Source: CAVXFB01 sp963760935
GTDB taxonomy: Bacteria > Planctomycetota > Planctomycetia > Pirellulales > Thermoguttaceae
Length of the DNA stretch: 64,000 nt
NCBI GenBank assembly: GCA_963760935.1
Contig: CAVXFB010000007.1
Location: forward strand, 310,001-374,000
Direction: 5' to 3'
In this document: in pieces, positions 1-8,523 of the stretch
Layout: every line of letters begins with the position of its first letter
Position numbering within the stretch: position 1 is the first letter of the stretch
The notes under the pieces: generated by a model
What the model was told of the DNA's origin: nothing
Database searches by the model: none
Seen by the model: only the letters and a program-made list of their open reading frames with translations
Position numbers and translations under genes: made by a program

Positions 1-819
1 CTTGCTGATGTGGAGTTCCAAGCATTTGTCCGCGCTTCTGCGAAAACCGGGGTCGAGACCGGCGAAGGCGGCCACAGCCTTCTGCGAGTGAAATCGTCGC
101 CAATCGCCCAATTCGCTCAGCACCACGTCGATCGTCACCGGACCAATCTGAGGAATCGTGTCCAGCAGCGCCCTCGCCTCTTGCTCGACCAAAGGCGCAG
201 TCTCGGCAAATTGTGCAAGTCGCCGATCGGCTTCTCGAAGTTGTCGCTGAAACAAGGCCAGTTGTTCTTGCAGAGCTTGAACCGTGAAACGATCGGCCGA
301 CGAAAGCGACACGCCCGCCAAGTATTGTTCCCCTTGCGGCGTGAACAGTTGGGCGATGTCGGCGTTGTAGTGCCCGAGCACGTTGCGGACCTTGCACTTC
401 AACGACGTGATGCGGCGTTGCAACCAACACCGATGCCGCACCAAGACTCGGTGCTGACGAATCCGAGGTGTGGGGCGGTACGCCTGCGGAATCATGTCCA
501 AGGCCAGGAAGGTCGCCAACACCTCGGCGTCGATCTTGTCGCTCTTGCGGGTGCTCTCGGCGATCACCCGCAACTTCTTGGGATGCGCCAGCACCAAACG
601 ATCGGCCATGTCTTCGATCAGCAGAAAGAACCATTCGTAGGCGGCGGTCGCTTCGACGACGACCTGAAACGAATCCAACCCTTGGAAAAAGCCTCGAATT
701 GCCTCCGGCTCGTGGCAGCCGAACCGTGCGCGCTTTACTACTTTCGGCCGGCCAGCGGCTAGCACAACAACACACAGGACGATAACATGCTTGTGGAGGT
801 CGACACCGACATACTTCAT
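1..819 (-). CDS. IS110-family transposase (3' end outside window)
   Basis: The minus strand is open from an ATG at 819 to the window edge and reads as a DEDD transposase of the IS110/IS1111 type. The N-terminus is MKYVGVDLHKH, followed by VVVEATAAYEWF, then KSDKIDAEVLATFL, and near the edge the transposase_20 region (DTIPQIGPVT, AAFAGLDPGFRRS). These are the hallmark segments of the family: RuvC-like N-terminal catalytic domain and C-terminal helix-hairpin-helix region. The last part of the protein and the left end of the element lie beyond base 1. The enzyme catalyses site-specific insertion of its own element. No frameshift is visible in the part present. Confidence 0.93.
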   Translation of the reverse strand, partial: MKYVGVDLHKHVIVLCVVVLAAGRPKVVKRARFGCHEPEAIRGFFQGLDSFQVVVEATAAYEWFFLLIEDMADRLVLAHPKKLRVIAESTRKSDKIDAEVLATFLALDMIPQAYRPTPRIRQHRVLVRHRCWLQRRITSLKCKVRNVLGHYNADIAQLFTPQGEQYLAGVSLSSADRFTVQALQEQLALFQRQLREADRRLAQFAETAPLVEQEARALLDTIPQIGPVTIDVVLSELGDWRRFHSQKAVAAFAGLDPGFRRSADKCLELHISK

Positions 820-1339
820 GGCTTGACTCCTTTTGTGGAAACACGGTCGCCAAAACTACCGGTTTACCACGTTTTCAAGGGCAAGCCAGTCGGCTCGACC
901 TCCTTTCTCATAGTTTCACCCTGGGGCAGCCGTCACCTTCGGGCGTTTTGTACTCACTGACGGGGTAGGCCAGTGCTCTTGTCGCCATAAAGCACTGCCG
1001 AATTGATGCTTGCGTTGGGCAGGTATCCTCTCTTGTCCCTGGAATGTCCCGGTTGAGGTGCCGCAATGGACGGATCGTTTTGCGTTGTCGAGATAATGGC
1101 CGACGGTCTGCCCGTCTACGTTGCGGTAGAGCGGGCCGGGCAGCCGTTTGTTGGCTTGGCATGGGCCGTGCGCTGGCTGGTCTGCAATCCGCTCACGGCA
1201 TGGCTGAGAACACTGCCAGAGGCCCCAGAATCGCACGTTGTGCTTGGCGATCGTAACCCTGCGCGTGCACTGCGCAGCCGAGAAGTCGCCACTTGACGGC
1301 ACTCAGAATCTGCCGCAGACTATTGGAGCTTAACACTAT
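820..1339. other. No supported gene between IS110 and tRNA-Leu
   Basis: About 520 bases. It probably includes the right end of the IS110 element (the first ~80 bases). ORFs exist on both strands (916-1302 minus, 1066-1296 plus), but neither has a recognisable motif or a ribosome binding site, and their compositions look like shadows of each other. I see nothing else here. Confidence 0.4.
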
Positions 1340-1421
<82 letters not shown>

Positions 1422-1425
1422 CCTT

Positions 1426-3427
1426 ATCGGGTAGGAGGGGGCGTTGCCGCCCCCGTCCTCCCACACGACCGTGCGTACGGTTCCGTACACGGCGGTTCAG
1501 ATTAAACGCTTAAAACGCTGTGACTCGGTAATAAGGCTCACCAGACCGAGCTGGTGCAGATAACGGGTCGGGACCGCTTGGTTCATGTGGCTTGCGCCGG
1601 CATTCCACCAAGGGCCATGCCCGTTGGTCGCGGAAGTCCACGCTCGGGCGTGGTCCAGTCCGCGTCGCATCAGTTCGCGGGCGCGAGTCCAGTTTCGCTT
1701 CCACTGCCGCCAAAGAATGGCCCGCAGTTTCCGGCGAATCCACTGGTCCAGTTCCTCGAACGTGATCCGAATCTGCGATTTCCGGTAGTACGACACCCAA
1801 CCGCGAAGCACTGGACGCAATTCCTCCAACACGCGACGAAGGCTACGCCCTCGACCACGCCGGAAAATCGTCCGAAGTTTCTCCTTCAATCGTTTCACCG
1901 ACTGAGGCGACACCTTCAGCTTTGGTTGGCGATGCGGCGTCACCGTATAGCCCAGGAACTTGCGGTTCCAGGGCCGGTCCACCGCACTCTTCTCTCGATT
2001 GACCTTCAAACGCAAACGTTCCCGAAGGAATCGCTCGACCGACGACAAAACGCGTTCGCCCGCCGCTTTCGACCGCACATAGATGTTACAATCGTCGGCG
2101 TATCGGACGAATCGGTGCCCACGCCGCTGAAGCTCGCTATCCAACTCGTCGAGCAGGATGTTGCTCAGCAGCGGCGAGAGCGGGCCGCCTTGCGGCGTCC
2201 CTTCCGTGCGTTGCGCCACCAGTCCATCTTCCATCATGCCCGCCTGCAAGTAGCGGCGGATCAGACGAAGGATGCGTTTGTCTTCGATGTGCCGAGCCAG
2301 CCGCGACATCAAGATGTCGTGGTTGACCCGATCGAAGAACTTCTCCAGATCCATGTCCACCACCCAGCGATGCCCGGCCTCGATGTACTCCCGCGCCCGA
2401 TCAATCGCTTGATGGGCGCTGCGTCTCGGACGAAAGCCGAAGCTTTGGTCCGAAAATCGAGGATCGAAGTATCGCTGCAACACTTGGTTGAGGGCCTGTT
2501 GAATCAGTCGATCGAGAACCGTCGGAATGCCCAGCATCCGCACGCCTTTGCCGCCCGGCTTGGGGATTTCCACCTTCCGAACCGGCGAGGGACGATACGT
2601 ACCGCTGAGCAGTTCTTCCCGGATGGCCTCCCAGCAGGCTTGGAGCAAGGGCTTCAAGTCGTCAACGGTGATTCCGTCAACGCCCGGAGCACCTGGTTGC
2701 CCACCACCTGCCGGTAAGCCGCCAGCATGTTCTTAGGGCATACAACCTCCTCCATCGTCATCAAGGTCTTCTCGCCGACGTGCTCATTACATGCCGTGCC
2801 TGCTTGATGTGCGCAGACCGTGCTCTCGGCGGTTCCGCCGCCTACCCTCCGGTTGCGATCCGGCTTTCCAGCCATCTTGTCTGCATCTCGTTCAGGCATC
2901 GAATGCTCTGCGTCGGTTCGGTCTAATCTGTTCGGCCCTTCGGCACGTCGATGCGGCCTTGCGATCCCCGGCCGTTTCTCCCCTTTCGGGCGAGTGTCTC
3001 GATCGAGCGGGCCGCCGGCCCGCGACTACTATGGCCTCGGCTGACTTCTGTCGTCCCTTCGGCCCGCCTTGCGACGGGCCTAGCCATTGGCAGGACGACA
3101 GATCTCTCAGGGTAAGGCGCGTGACTTTCCTCCCATACACCCGCCGCATATACGCCGAACCGGTCCGAATGACGTTGGGCTTCGAGTCTATTGGCCCTCT
3201 CGCCCACCGGTTCGACGCCTCGTATGCGATTCATGTTCTTCGGGCCAGGAGTTTGCCTGCCGCTTCCTTCGGACTCCGCCTCACGGCGGACGCCCTTGCG
3301 TTTCGGCTAGGAGTTCCTGTCATTAAGGTCTCCGCCGGGACTCTCACCCGGCCAGTCACTTCCCGGCTCGCTTTCGCTACCCGGTTGACAGCGTCAGGTA
3401 TGACGCTGCGCGTCATGCCTGACGCAC
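1426..3427 (-). mobile_element. Group II intron (complete, ~2.0 kb)
   Basis: Read on the minus strand, the element starts GTGCGTCAGGC at 3427, a normal group II 5' end. It has a structured domain I region (TAGCGAAAGCGAGCC, then GGGTGAGAGTCCCGG), carries a reverse transcriptase ORF in domain IV, and ends with a domain V-like segment (GAACCGCCGTGTACGG, then CCGTACGCACGGTCG) and a G-rich/C-rich domain VI hairpin finishing CCTACCCGAT at 1426. On the same strand the 5' boundary lies 9 bases after a perfect hairpin (3437-3469). The encoded RT lacks an endonuclease. Both points fit the terminator-targeting class C mode (inference). Exact boundaries could shift by a few bases. Confidence 0.85.
1497..2761 (-). 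pseudogene. Group II intron reverse transcriptase/maturase, frameshifted near N-terminus
   Basis: The long frame (1497-2657) holds the RT fingers/palm and maturase X domain: GTPQGGPLSPLLSNILLDEL, catalytic YADD in FVRYADDCNIYV, then a GIIM-type tail with LRGWVSYYRKS and SATNGHGPWWNAGASHMN. The expected N-terminus (MEEVVCPKNMLAAYRQVVGN) lies in another frame starting at 2761 or 2755. The two frames join where AACCAGGTGCT should read with one more G (about 2692-2696), which would restore GAPGVDGITVDDLKPLL. A single-base deletion, or a base-call error in a G run, therefore splits the gene. There is no HNH endonuclease domain. If the lesion is real the intron cannot move unaided. Confidence 0.9.
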
Positions 3428-3436
3428 CAATAGATG

Positions 3437-3469
3437 AAAGGACTTACGGCGAATGGCTGTAAGTCCTTT
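3437..3469. terminator. Perfect 11-bp hairpin next to intron insertion site
   Basis: AAAGGACTTAC (3437-3447) and GTAAGTCCTTT (3459-3469) are perfect inverted repeats around an 11-base loop, followed on the plus strand by ACTATTT. With the intron removed it would sit about 14 bases after tRNA-Leu and could end tRNA transcription. On the minus strand it precedes the intron 5' end by 9 bases, the arrangement typical of class C intron targets. Confidence 0.7.
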
Positions 3470-3489
3470 ACTATTTGTGTTGGTCGTAC

Positions 3490-3510
3490 TGGTAGCAAAT
3501 TGGTAGCAAT
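3490..3510. repeat. Tandem TTGGTAGCAA repeat
   Basis: TGGTAGCAAAT (3490-3500) is followed at once by TGGTAGCAAT (3501-3510). The pair lies downstream of tRNA-Leu and its hairpin and could be a recombinase arm site or chance. No integrase gene is adjacent. Confidence 0.4.
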
Positions 3511-3630
3511 ATTTCGCCGGTGTTGCTGCGTTGTTGTTGAACCTCGCCTTCTGACCGCTAACGGGCTTCCAGGGTCTTGAAGCGGCTACAAACGGGCCTC
3601 GTCCGAATCGAAAATGTTCGTGGGATCAAC

Positions 3631-4377
3631 ATGGAGCAGGAAAGTCACGTCTGGCAGCGGCAAGATTTGGCGAAGCGATTTCTCGAAGACGTGCGGGGCG
3701 GCATTCCCATGGCGGCTGAACAGATTGACGTGCTGCTTCGGATCGTCCACGTCATACTGCCCAATGCAAAACGCACTCTTGACCTCGGCTGTGGAGACGG
3801 GATTCTCGGGCGAACCGTGCTTGCCGACTATCCCGAGGCCACCGGCGTCTTCCTGGACTTTTCGGAGCACATGATTGAGGCGGTCAAGCAGAAGGCCGAT
3901 GCGGGCCGGGCCGCCTTTTTCGTTCAAGACCTTCGAACGAGAGACTGGATGCAATCGGTTGGCAGCCACGCCCCGTTCGACGTGGTCCTATCGGGCTTGG
4001 CGATTCATCATCTGACCGACGAGAGAAAGAAGGAACTTTACCAGGAGATCTTTGACCTGCTGACACCGGGTGGATTGTTTCTCAACCTGGAACACGTGGC
4101 TCCCAATTCGGCGTGGACGAAACAAGCGTTTGACGACCTATTTTTGGATTCCCTGTGGTCGCACCATCAGGATCACGGTGGCACGATGACACGAGACGCC
4201 ATCGCCAAGGAGTATTATTACCGCCCGGACAAGGCCGAGAATATCTTGGCCCCGGTCGATTTTCAGTGCAAGTGGTTGGAGAAGATCGGCTTCGTCGAAG
4301 TGGATTGTTTCTTCAAGCTCTTCGAGTTGGCATTATTTGGCGGGCGGAAGCCGCTGCCATCCGAGGCTCCTGGTTGA
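3631..4377 (+). CDS. Class I SAM-dependent methyltransferase
   Basis: 248 residues from the ATG at 3631; a longer frame reaches a TTG at 3577, but the protein-like sequence starts MEQESHVWQRQD. SAM-binding motif I is LDLGCGDGILG (around residue 50) and motif II follows as GVFLDFSEHMIE. The post-I acidic segment reads FDVVLSGLAIHHLTDERK, then LTPGGLFLNLEHV. This is the Methyltransf_11/25 fold, probably acting on a small molecule in the cytoplasm; the substrate cannot be read from sequence. The gene stands alone, followed by a convergent Dabb gene. Confidence 0.85.
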   Translation: MEQESHVWQRQDLAKRFLEDVRGGIPMAAEQIDVLLRIVHVILPNAKRTLDLGCGDGILGRTVLADYPEATGVFLDFSEHMIEAVKQKADAGRAAFFVQDLRTRDWMQSVGSHAPFDVVLSGLAIHHLTDERKKELYQEIFDLLTPGGLFLNLEHVAPNSAWTKQAFDDLFLDSLWSHHQDHGGTMTRDAIAKEYYYRPDKAENILAPVDFQCKWLEKIGFVEVDCFFKLFELALFGGRKPLPSEAPG

Positions 4378-4428
4378 CGTGGACGGCGAACGACAAATAC
4401 CCGATGCCTGCCACCCCGCCTCGTCGTT

Positions 4429-4758
4429 TCACGGCATGTCGCTCTCCACCAGCGAATCAAACACCCGCACTTTTTTCCAGTTGTCCTTGGTCTCCTCGAC
4501 GAACGCTAGGTGGCGCTCGTCAGTCTGATAAAGATCCTGGGCGGCCTTGTCCTGGAAAACCAAGTGCAACGCCACGTCGAAATCCTGATCATTCACCTTG
4601 CGGTCGCACTCTTTGGCACGCACGCCAGCGGCAAAGAACACCGTGCCAGGATGCCCCGTTAGATACTTCTTGCAGGCGGCGACGAGCTGCTTCGTTGCCA
4701 CGTCTGAGGTGTCTTTCAGGCTGAAATAGACATCATGGGCAAACAACTGTTTCTGCAT
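4429..4758 (-). CDS. Dabb-family (stress responsive alpha/beta barrel) protein
   Basis: 109 residues. The start MQKQLFAHDVYFSLKD, the middle VFFAAGVRAKECDRKVNDQD and the end HLVFQDKAAQDLYQTDERH follow the Dabb pattern of a small dimeric ferredoxin-like barrel (known family: PF07876). Members include stress-response proteins and small cyclases; in planctomycetes they are usually single orphan genes. A ribosome binding site (GGGAGAACC) precedes the ATG at 4758. No partner gene is evident. Confidence 0.85.
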   Translation of the reverse strand: MQKQLFAHDVYFSLKDTSDVATKQLVAACKKYLTGHPGTVFFAAGVRAKECDRKVNDQDFDVALHLVFQDKAAQDLYQTDERHLAFVEETKDNWKKVRVFDSLVESDMP

Positions 4759-4889
4759 GCAGGTTCTCCCTATGGGGTATGTCGCTACGTTGAGACAGCG
4801 CCATTATCCTGCTACGCCGAATATCGACAAGGGGCTGGAATGAAATCGGTGGCTCGGTATCATTACGAAGATGAGCGAGGAAGCAGCCT

Positions 4890-5360
4890 ATGGAACGTCT
4901 GACACTGATCGATGATTACCTTTACGGCCCACAGATGTTGCGGAAGGCCGTGGCGGGGATGTCCCACGAGCAGCTTGCCGCCCGCCCTATCCCCGGCAAG
5001 TGGTCCACCTTGGAAGTCGTTGCACACTTGGCCGACTTCGAGATCGTCTATGCCGACCGGATCAAGCGGGTAATCGCCGAGGACGAACCAAAAATGTTCG
5101 GCGGCGACCCCTCTGTCTTCGCCGCACGTCTTGCTTATAACGAGCGAAACCTCGACGAGGAGCTTCTGTTGATTGCCTTGATCCGTCAGCAGGTGGGCCG
5201 AATTCTGCGAACCTTGAAAGCCGAGGAGTTCCAACGCCGTGGCGTCCATTCGGAGTCGGGGCCGATGACGTTGGAGGAACTGGTTCAGCGAATTACGGGC
5301 CACATCCCGCATCACGTCCGGTTTATCGAGGAGAAGAGGAAGGCGTTGGAGTTGGCGTAG
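4890..5360 (+). CDS. DinB-family protein
   Basis: 156 residues, a four-helix-bundle DinB_2 protein. Characteristic segments are GKWSTLEVVAHLADFEIVYA (metal-ligand His in VVAHLADFE) and a second His pair near the C-terminus (ITGHIPHHVRFIEE). Family members are bacillithiol/mycothiol-type thiol transferases or metal-dependent enzymes of unknown substrate. This is not the DNA polymerase also called DinB (see 30736). The start MERLTLIDDYL follows an AGGAAGC ribosome binding site. The stop lies 3 bases before a decayed sensor-kinase fragment. Confidence 0.85.
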   Translation: MERLTLIDDYLYGPQMLRKAVAGMSHEQLAARPIPGKWSTLEVVAHLADFEIVYADRIKRVIAEDEPKMFGGDPSVFAARLAYNERNLDEELLLIALIRQQVGRILRTLKAEEFQRRGVHSESGPMTLEELVQRITGHIPHHVRFIEEKRKALELA

Positions 5361-5363
5361 GCA

Positions 5364-5637
5364 GATGGCTTGCGGTCTGTGGCCGTTCTCAAGGTCACAC
5401 GCCTTCTACTTCGATGAATTGTCCCAGGGAGTCAGCCGGGGAATCCAGCGAGGAACGTTCTGCTTGTACCGCAGATAGTCGTCGCCAACCGTTGCCGACC
5501 GCCACTATCAAAAGTCGTTTCATTACATCGCCCAAGATCAGGTCGTCCGGATCTACGGCCTCGACATTACGGAACTCCAACATGCGCAGGAGTCCTTACG
5601 GCAGAGTTACGAGCAGCTTCAGGTCATTTACGAGGGG
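5364..5637 (+). pseudogene. Decayed 5' part of the downstream sensor kinase
   Basis: Directly upstream of the kinase start the same frame keeps reading as protein: FYFDELSQGVSRGIQRG, a TAG near 5479, then HYIAQDQVVRIYGLDITELQ, HAQESLRQSYEQLQ, VIYEGM. GLDITELQ..Q is a typical PAS/PAC exit. The kinase therefore once had at least one more N-terminal sensor domain in this frame, now separated by a stop codon and truncated near the DinB gene. Confidence 0.55.
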
Positions 5638-7014
5638 ATGATCGAGGGCCTACTCATCACGGACATCAAAACAAAGCGTTTTGCTCGTGCGAATTCCTCG
5701 ATGTGTCGAATGCTCGGCTACTCCGAGGAGGAGTTGTTGGCGGCGTCCGTCAGGGATATTCACCCACCCGAGGAAGTGCCCAACGACGTGCAGAGATTTC
5801 AGGCAGCAGCCGATGGCCGAGTCACCATCAACGAGGAGCGACCCGTTCTCAGGAAAGATGGTAGCATTTTTTATGCGGATATTACGGGTCATCCAATCCT
5901 CTACGAGGGGCGGCCTTGCCTGCTTGCTCTATTCCGTGATGTCACCGAACGCAAACAGGCTGAGGAGGCGTTGCGGCAGAGCCACGACGAACTTCGTGCG
6001 ATCTACGATCAAGTGGTGGATGGCATCATCATTACCGACGCCGAGAGCGGTAACGTCCTTCGGGCAAATAGCGCTTACTGCCGTCTGGTGGGCTATTCTG
6101 GAGGGGAGGTGTACTCGTTATCGCCAGACCAGATTCATCCGCCAGAAGCATTGCCCAGGGTGTGGGAGTACCTTGAAGCCGTCAAGAAGGGAACCGCTAC
6201 ACGGTTTGACAATCTGCCATTCTTGCGCAACGACGGCAGTATCGTGTATGCCGATGTCATCTCTCGCCCGATTTTCTACGACAGGCAGCCTGGGCTGATC
6301 CATTTTTTCCATGACGTTACCGAGCGCAAACGGGCCGAAGAGGCGTTGCTCCGGGAACGGTGCGCTCTGGAACACATGTTGCAGTCTAGCGACCATGAGC
6401 GACAACTAATCGCTTACGAAATCCACGATGGCCTGGCGCAATATTTGGCTGGGGCCATCATGCAGTTGGAACATTCCCACAACATACGAGAGGAGAGGCC
6501 AAAGGAGTCGGCGACGGCTTACGAAGCTGGCATGGAGTTGCTTCGTCAAAGCCATTTCGAGGCGAGGCGCTTGATTAGCGGAGTCCGGCCACCAATTCTC
6601 GACGAGTCGGGCGTGGTGGCGGCGGTGGCCCATCTTGTCTACGAATTCCGGACGCACAAAGGGCCGAAGGTCCAGTTCCGCAGCAAGGTTGAGTTCGACC
6701 GCCTCGCTCCCGTTTTGGAAAACTCCATTTATCGGATCGTCCAAGAGGGCCTCGCAAATGCCCTGAAGCACAGCCGGAGCACACAGGTCAGCGTCAGTTT
6801 GATGCAACGGGAGGAAAACGTTCGCATCGTAATACGGGATCAGGGCATTGGTTTTGATCCGAAGACCGTTGCGGAAGGTCGCTTCGGTCTGGAAGGCATT
6901 CGGGAGCGAGCCCGACTACTTGGCGGGAGTTCAAAGATCGACAGCACTCCTGGCAGAGGAACCCGCATCGTCGTGGATTTGCCCATCGTGCTTCGAAAGG
7001 AAAACGCCGAATAG
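5638..7014 (+). CDS. PAS-PAS sensor histidine kinase (NarL/LiaS type)
   Basis: 458 residues. Two PAS domains (about 1-105 and 115-235) each end in a PAC segment (ALFRDVTERKQAEEALRQ; HFFHDVTERKRAEEALLRE). A HisKA_3 dimerisation domain follows with the phospho-acceptor His in YEIHDGLAQYLAG (about residue 263). The HATPase has N-box NALKHSR, G1 DQGIGFDP and G2 GRFGLEGIRERARLLGG. It would autophosphorylate and pass phosphate to a LuxR-type response regulator, none of which is adjacent. There are no membrane segments, so sensing is probably cytosolic. The ATG at 5638 is internal to an older longer frame (see 5364-5637), so the N-terminus may be artificial. Confidence 0.85.
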   Translation: MIEGLLITDIKTKRFARANSSMCRMLGYSEEELLAASVRDIHPPEEVPNDVQRFQAAADGRVTINEERPVLRKDGSIFYADITGHPILYEGRPCLLALFRDVTERKQAEEALRQSHDELRAIYDQVVDGIIITDAESGNVLRANSAYCRLVGYSGGEVYSLSPDQIHPPEALPRVWEYLEAVKKGTATRFDNLPFLRNDGSIVYADVISRPIFYDRQPGLIHFFHDVTERKRAEEALLRERCALEHMLQSSDHERQLIAYEIHDGLAQYLAGAIMQLEHSHNIREERPKESATAYEAGMELLRQSHFEARRLISGVRPPILDESGVVAAVAHLVYEFRTHKGPKVQFRSKVEFDRLAPVLENSIYRIVQEGLANALKHSRSTQVSVSLMQREENVRIVIRDQGIGFDPKTVAEGRFGLEGIRERARLLGGSSKIDSTPGRGTRIVVDLPIVLRKENAE

Positions 7015-7538
7015 CGCATAGATGCCGATTCCCCCGTCAAGCTGATTGCCCAACAACGGCTTCGCAGGAATGAGTTGGGTTGAAGTCAGATACAATGCGA
7101 GCGAGATTGCTTACTCGCTACCGCCGCACCCAAAAAACGACAAGGCCCGTCCATTTCCAGCAGTGTTACCTGACTGACTGGTTTTGGACGGGTCTTGTCT
7201 GCGATCATTCTTACCTCGTGGCCCAAGAAGTCAAGGGACAAAATCGCTACGTGTGCGACTCTGCCGTCCCGGCGATTTTTTCGGCGGCGGATTTGTGCGA
7301 CTTTCGATTTGCAGAAGGCTTTAGCCCTGCGGCGGATTGTTCCGAGTTATCGAGATAACAAAAAGGGTGGGCAGTAGTGGCTCTGGGAGGCCCGCCCGGT
7401 GTCAAGTGTGCCGAGGAAAAGTCAAGAGTTGTTTTGATTCGTCTTTTGCAACGTAGTCGTGTTTGTCGAGACCCGACTCCGTTCTCGTTTCGAGTGGTTG
7501 ATTGCAGACGCATCAATCGGTGTCGTTCGCCCAAGTCG
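7015..7538. other. Intergenic, no gene; holds a 14-bp imperfect inverted repeat
   Basis: About 520 bases with only shadow-like ORFs. ACAAGGCCCGTCCA (7140-7153) and TGGACGGGTCTTGT (7185-7198) form a 14-bp inverted repeat with one mismatch around a 31-base loop. A TACAAT hexamer lies at 7091-7096. The block lies between the kinase and the convergent recombinase. Confidence 0.4.
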
Positions 7539-8138
7539 TCACGCCACTCTTGGCCGGAGCACTTGGTAGATCGTTGGCCTCGACAGACCAGTGACCCTTG
7601 CGATCTGGGTGATCTTCTTTCCGGCCAACCGCATCTCGTGGATGGCGACAAGTTGCTCGTCGGTCACCCGCCACCGCCAACCTTTTTTCGAGCCGCCCCA
7701 CGTCTTGCCTTTGCGACGTGCGACGGCCTGACCTGCGGCGACTCGCTCGGCCCTGACCTCGGTTTCGTATTCGGCGACGGAGGCTAGGATCCGGGCATGG
7801 AGACGCCCGGCAGGGGAAGCCAAGGAAAAGCCGTCCCTCAAAGAGACCAAGTCAACCTTTCGCTCGGCAAGCTCGTCAAACAATTGGCAGAGGCCCCGAG
7901 TCGTGCGACCGAGGCGATCCAGTCGCCAGACCACGATCCGCTCGACCCTCCCCGCCCGCAGATCGGTGAGCAGGCTGTCCATGCCTGGGCGATCCATCGT
8001 CTTGCCACTGAACTTATCTCTGTACCACTGGACCGATCCATCGTGGCTTGACGCCCACCGTTCCAAGTCCGGCGACTGGCTAGCGTGATCCTGCCGCTTG
8101 CTGCTTACTCGAACGTATATTCCAGTGTGCTTTCCCAT
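7539..8138 (-). CDS. Serine recombinase (resolvase/invertase type)
   Basis: 199 residues from MGKHTGIYVRVSSKRQ (ATG 8138; an upstream ATG at 8153 is possible). The catalytic Ser lies in YVRVSSKRQ (Ser12). Other family motifs are DKFSGKTMDRPGMDSLL, VWRLDRLGRTTRGL and SLASPAGRLHARILASVAEYE, then a C-terminal helix-turn-helix (KKITQIARVTGLSRPTIYQV). It cuts and rejoins DNA by a Ser-DNA linkage at a short crossover site, as resolvases, invertases and small transposon recombinases do. It is transcribed in the same direction as array A, whose first boundary element is only ~150 bp upstream. That makes it the leading candidate to act on the array, but this is inference; it could also belong to a separate transposon. 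Confidence 0.93.
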   Translation of the reverse strand: MGKHTGIYVRVSSKRQDHASQSPDLERWASSHDGSVQWYRDKFSGKTMDRPGMDSLLTDLRAGRVERIVVWRLDRLGRTTRGLCQLFDELAERKVDLVSLRDGFSLASPAGRLHARILASVAEYETEVRAERVAAGQAVARRKGKTWGGSKKGWRWRVTDEQLVAIHEMRLAGKKITQIARVTGLSRPTIYQVLRPRVA

Positions 8139-8523
8139 GGCTCGGTGATCCATTTCTGTAAAGTCCGGGTTTTGCGTGACCCTTTACAATTTGGGTCTCA
8201 ACAACTCTCGTGTTTTCCAGCGTTCAGGCGGCGAAATTCGGCGGACACCAACACTTTACAATTTCGACGCTCCTGGCCTTCGGTTGCCGAGTCGGTGTCA
8301 CCTCCGTTGACCTACGATTTCGCTTTTCCATTTTGCGATCCGAAATTGAGCGGGTTTGCGAGTGTTGTCATGGTCGAATCACCGTTGAAATGGCTGTTCT
8401 ATTTCGGGAACCACTGATTATGCGAAATTGCGATTCCGCTCCTCGTGTTGGCTGCCCGGTCGGTGTCAGACAGTTCTCGTTTCGATAGCGGGTCGGTACA
8501 ATGGCGGCGAGAGGACACGTCTC
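8139..8523. other. Region upstream of recombinase: possible res-like site and two array elements
   Basis: There is no gene. CTTTACAATTT occurs at 8182-8192 and 8254-8264 (72 bp apart, same orientation), and several CGAAATT words lie between and after. Paired direct sites just upstream of a serine recombinase resemble a res region, but spacing and dyads cannot be confirmed by eye. Two boundary elements lie at 8290-8300 and 8458-8468. TACAAT at 8497-8502 is a plausible -10 for the next gene. Confidence 0.45.

Noticed and set aside
10..762. Plus-strand ORF of 250 codons at the window start
   Set aside because: Shadow of the IS110 transposase on the minus strand.
799..812. CGACACCGACAT in the IS110 start, similar to the array element
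   Set aside because: It encodes the conserved GVDL of the transposase; the core TGACACC is not kept and it stands alone.
916..1302. Possible gene next to tRNA-Leu
   Set aside because: Competing ORFs on both strands, no ribosome binding site or family pattern.
1554..2717. Long plus-strand ORF of 387 codons opposite the intron RT
   Set aside because: It is the antisense shadow of the RT gene; no domain or start context.
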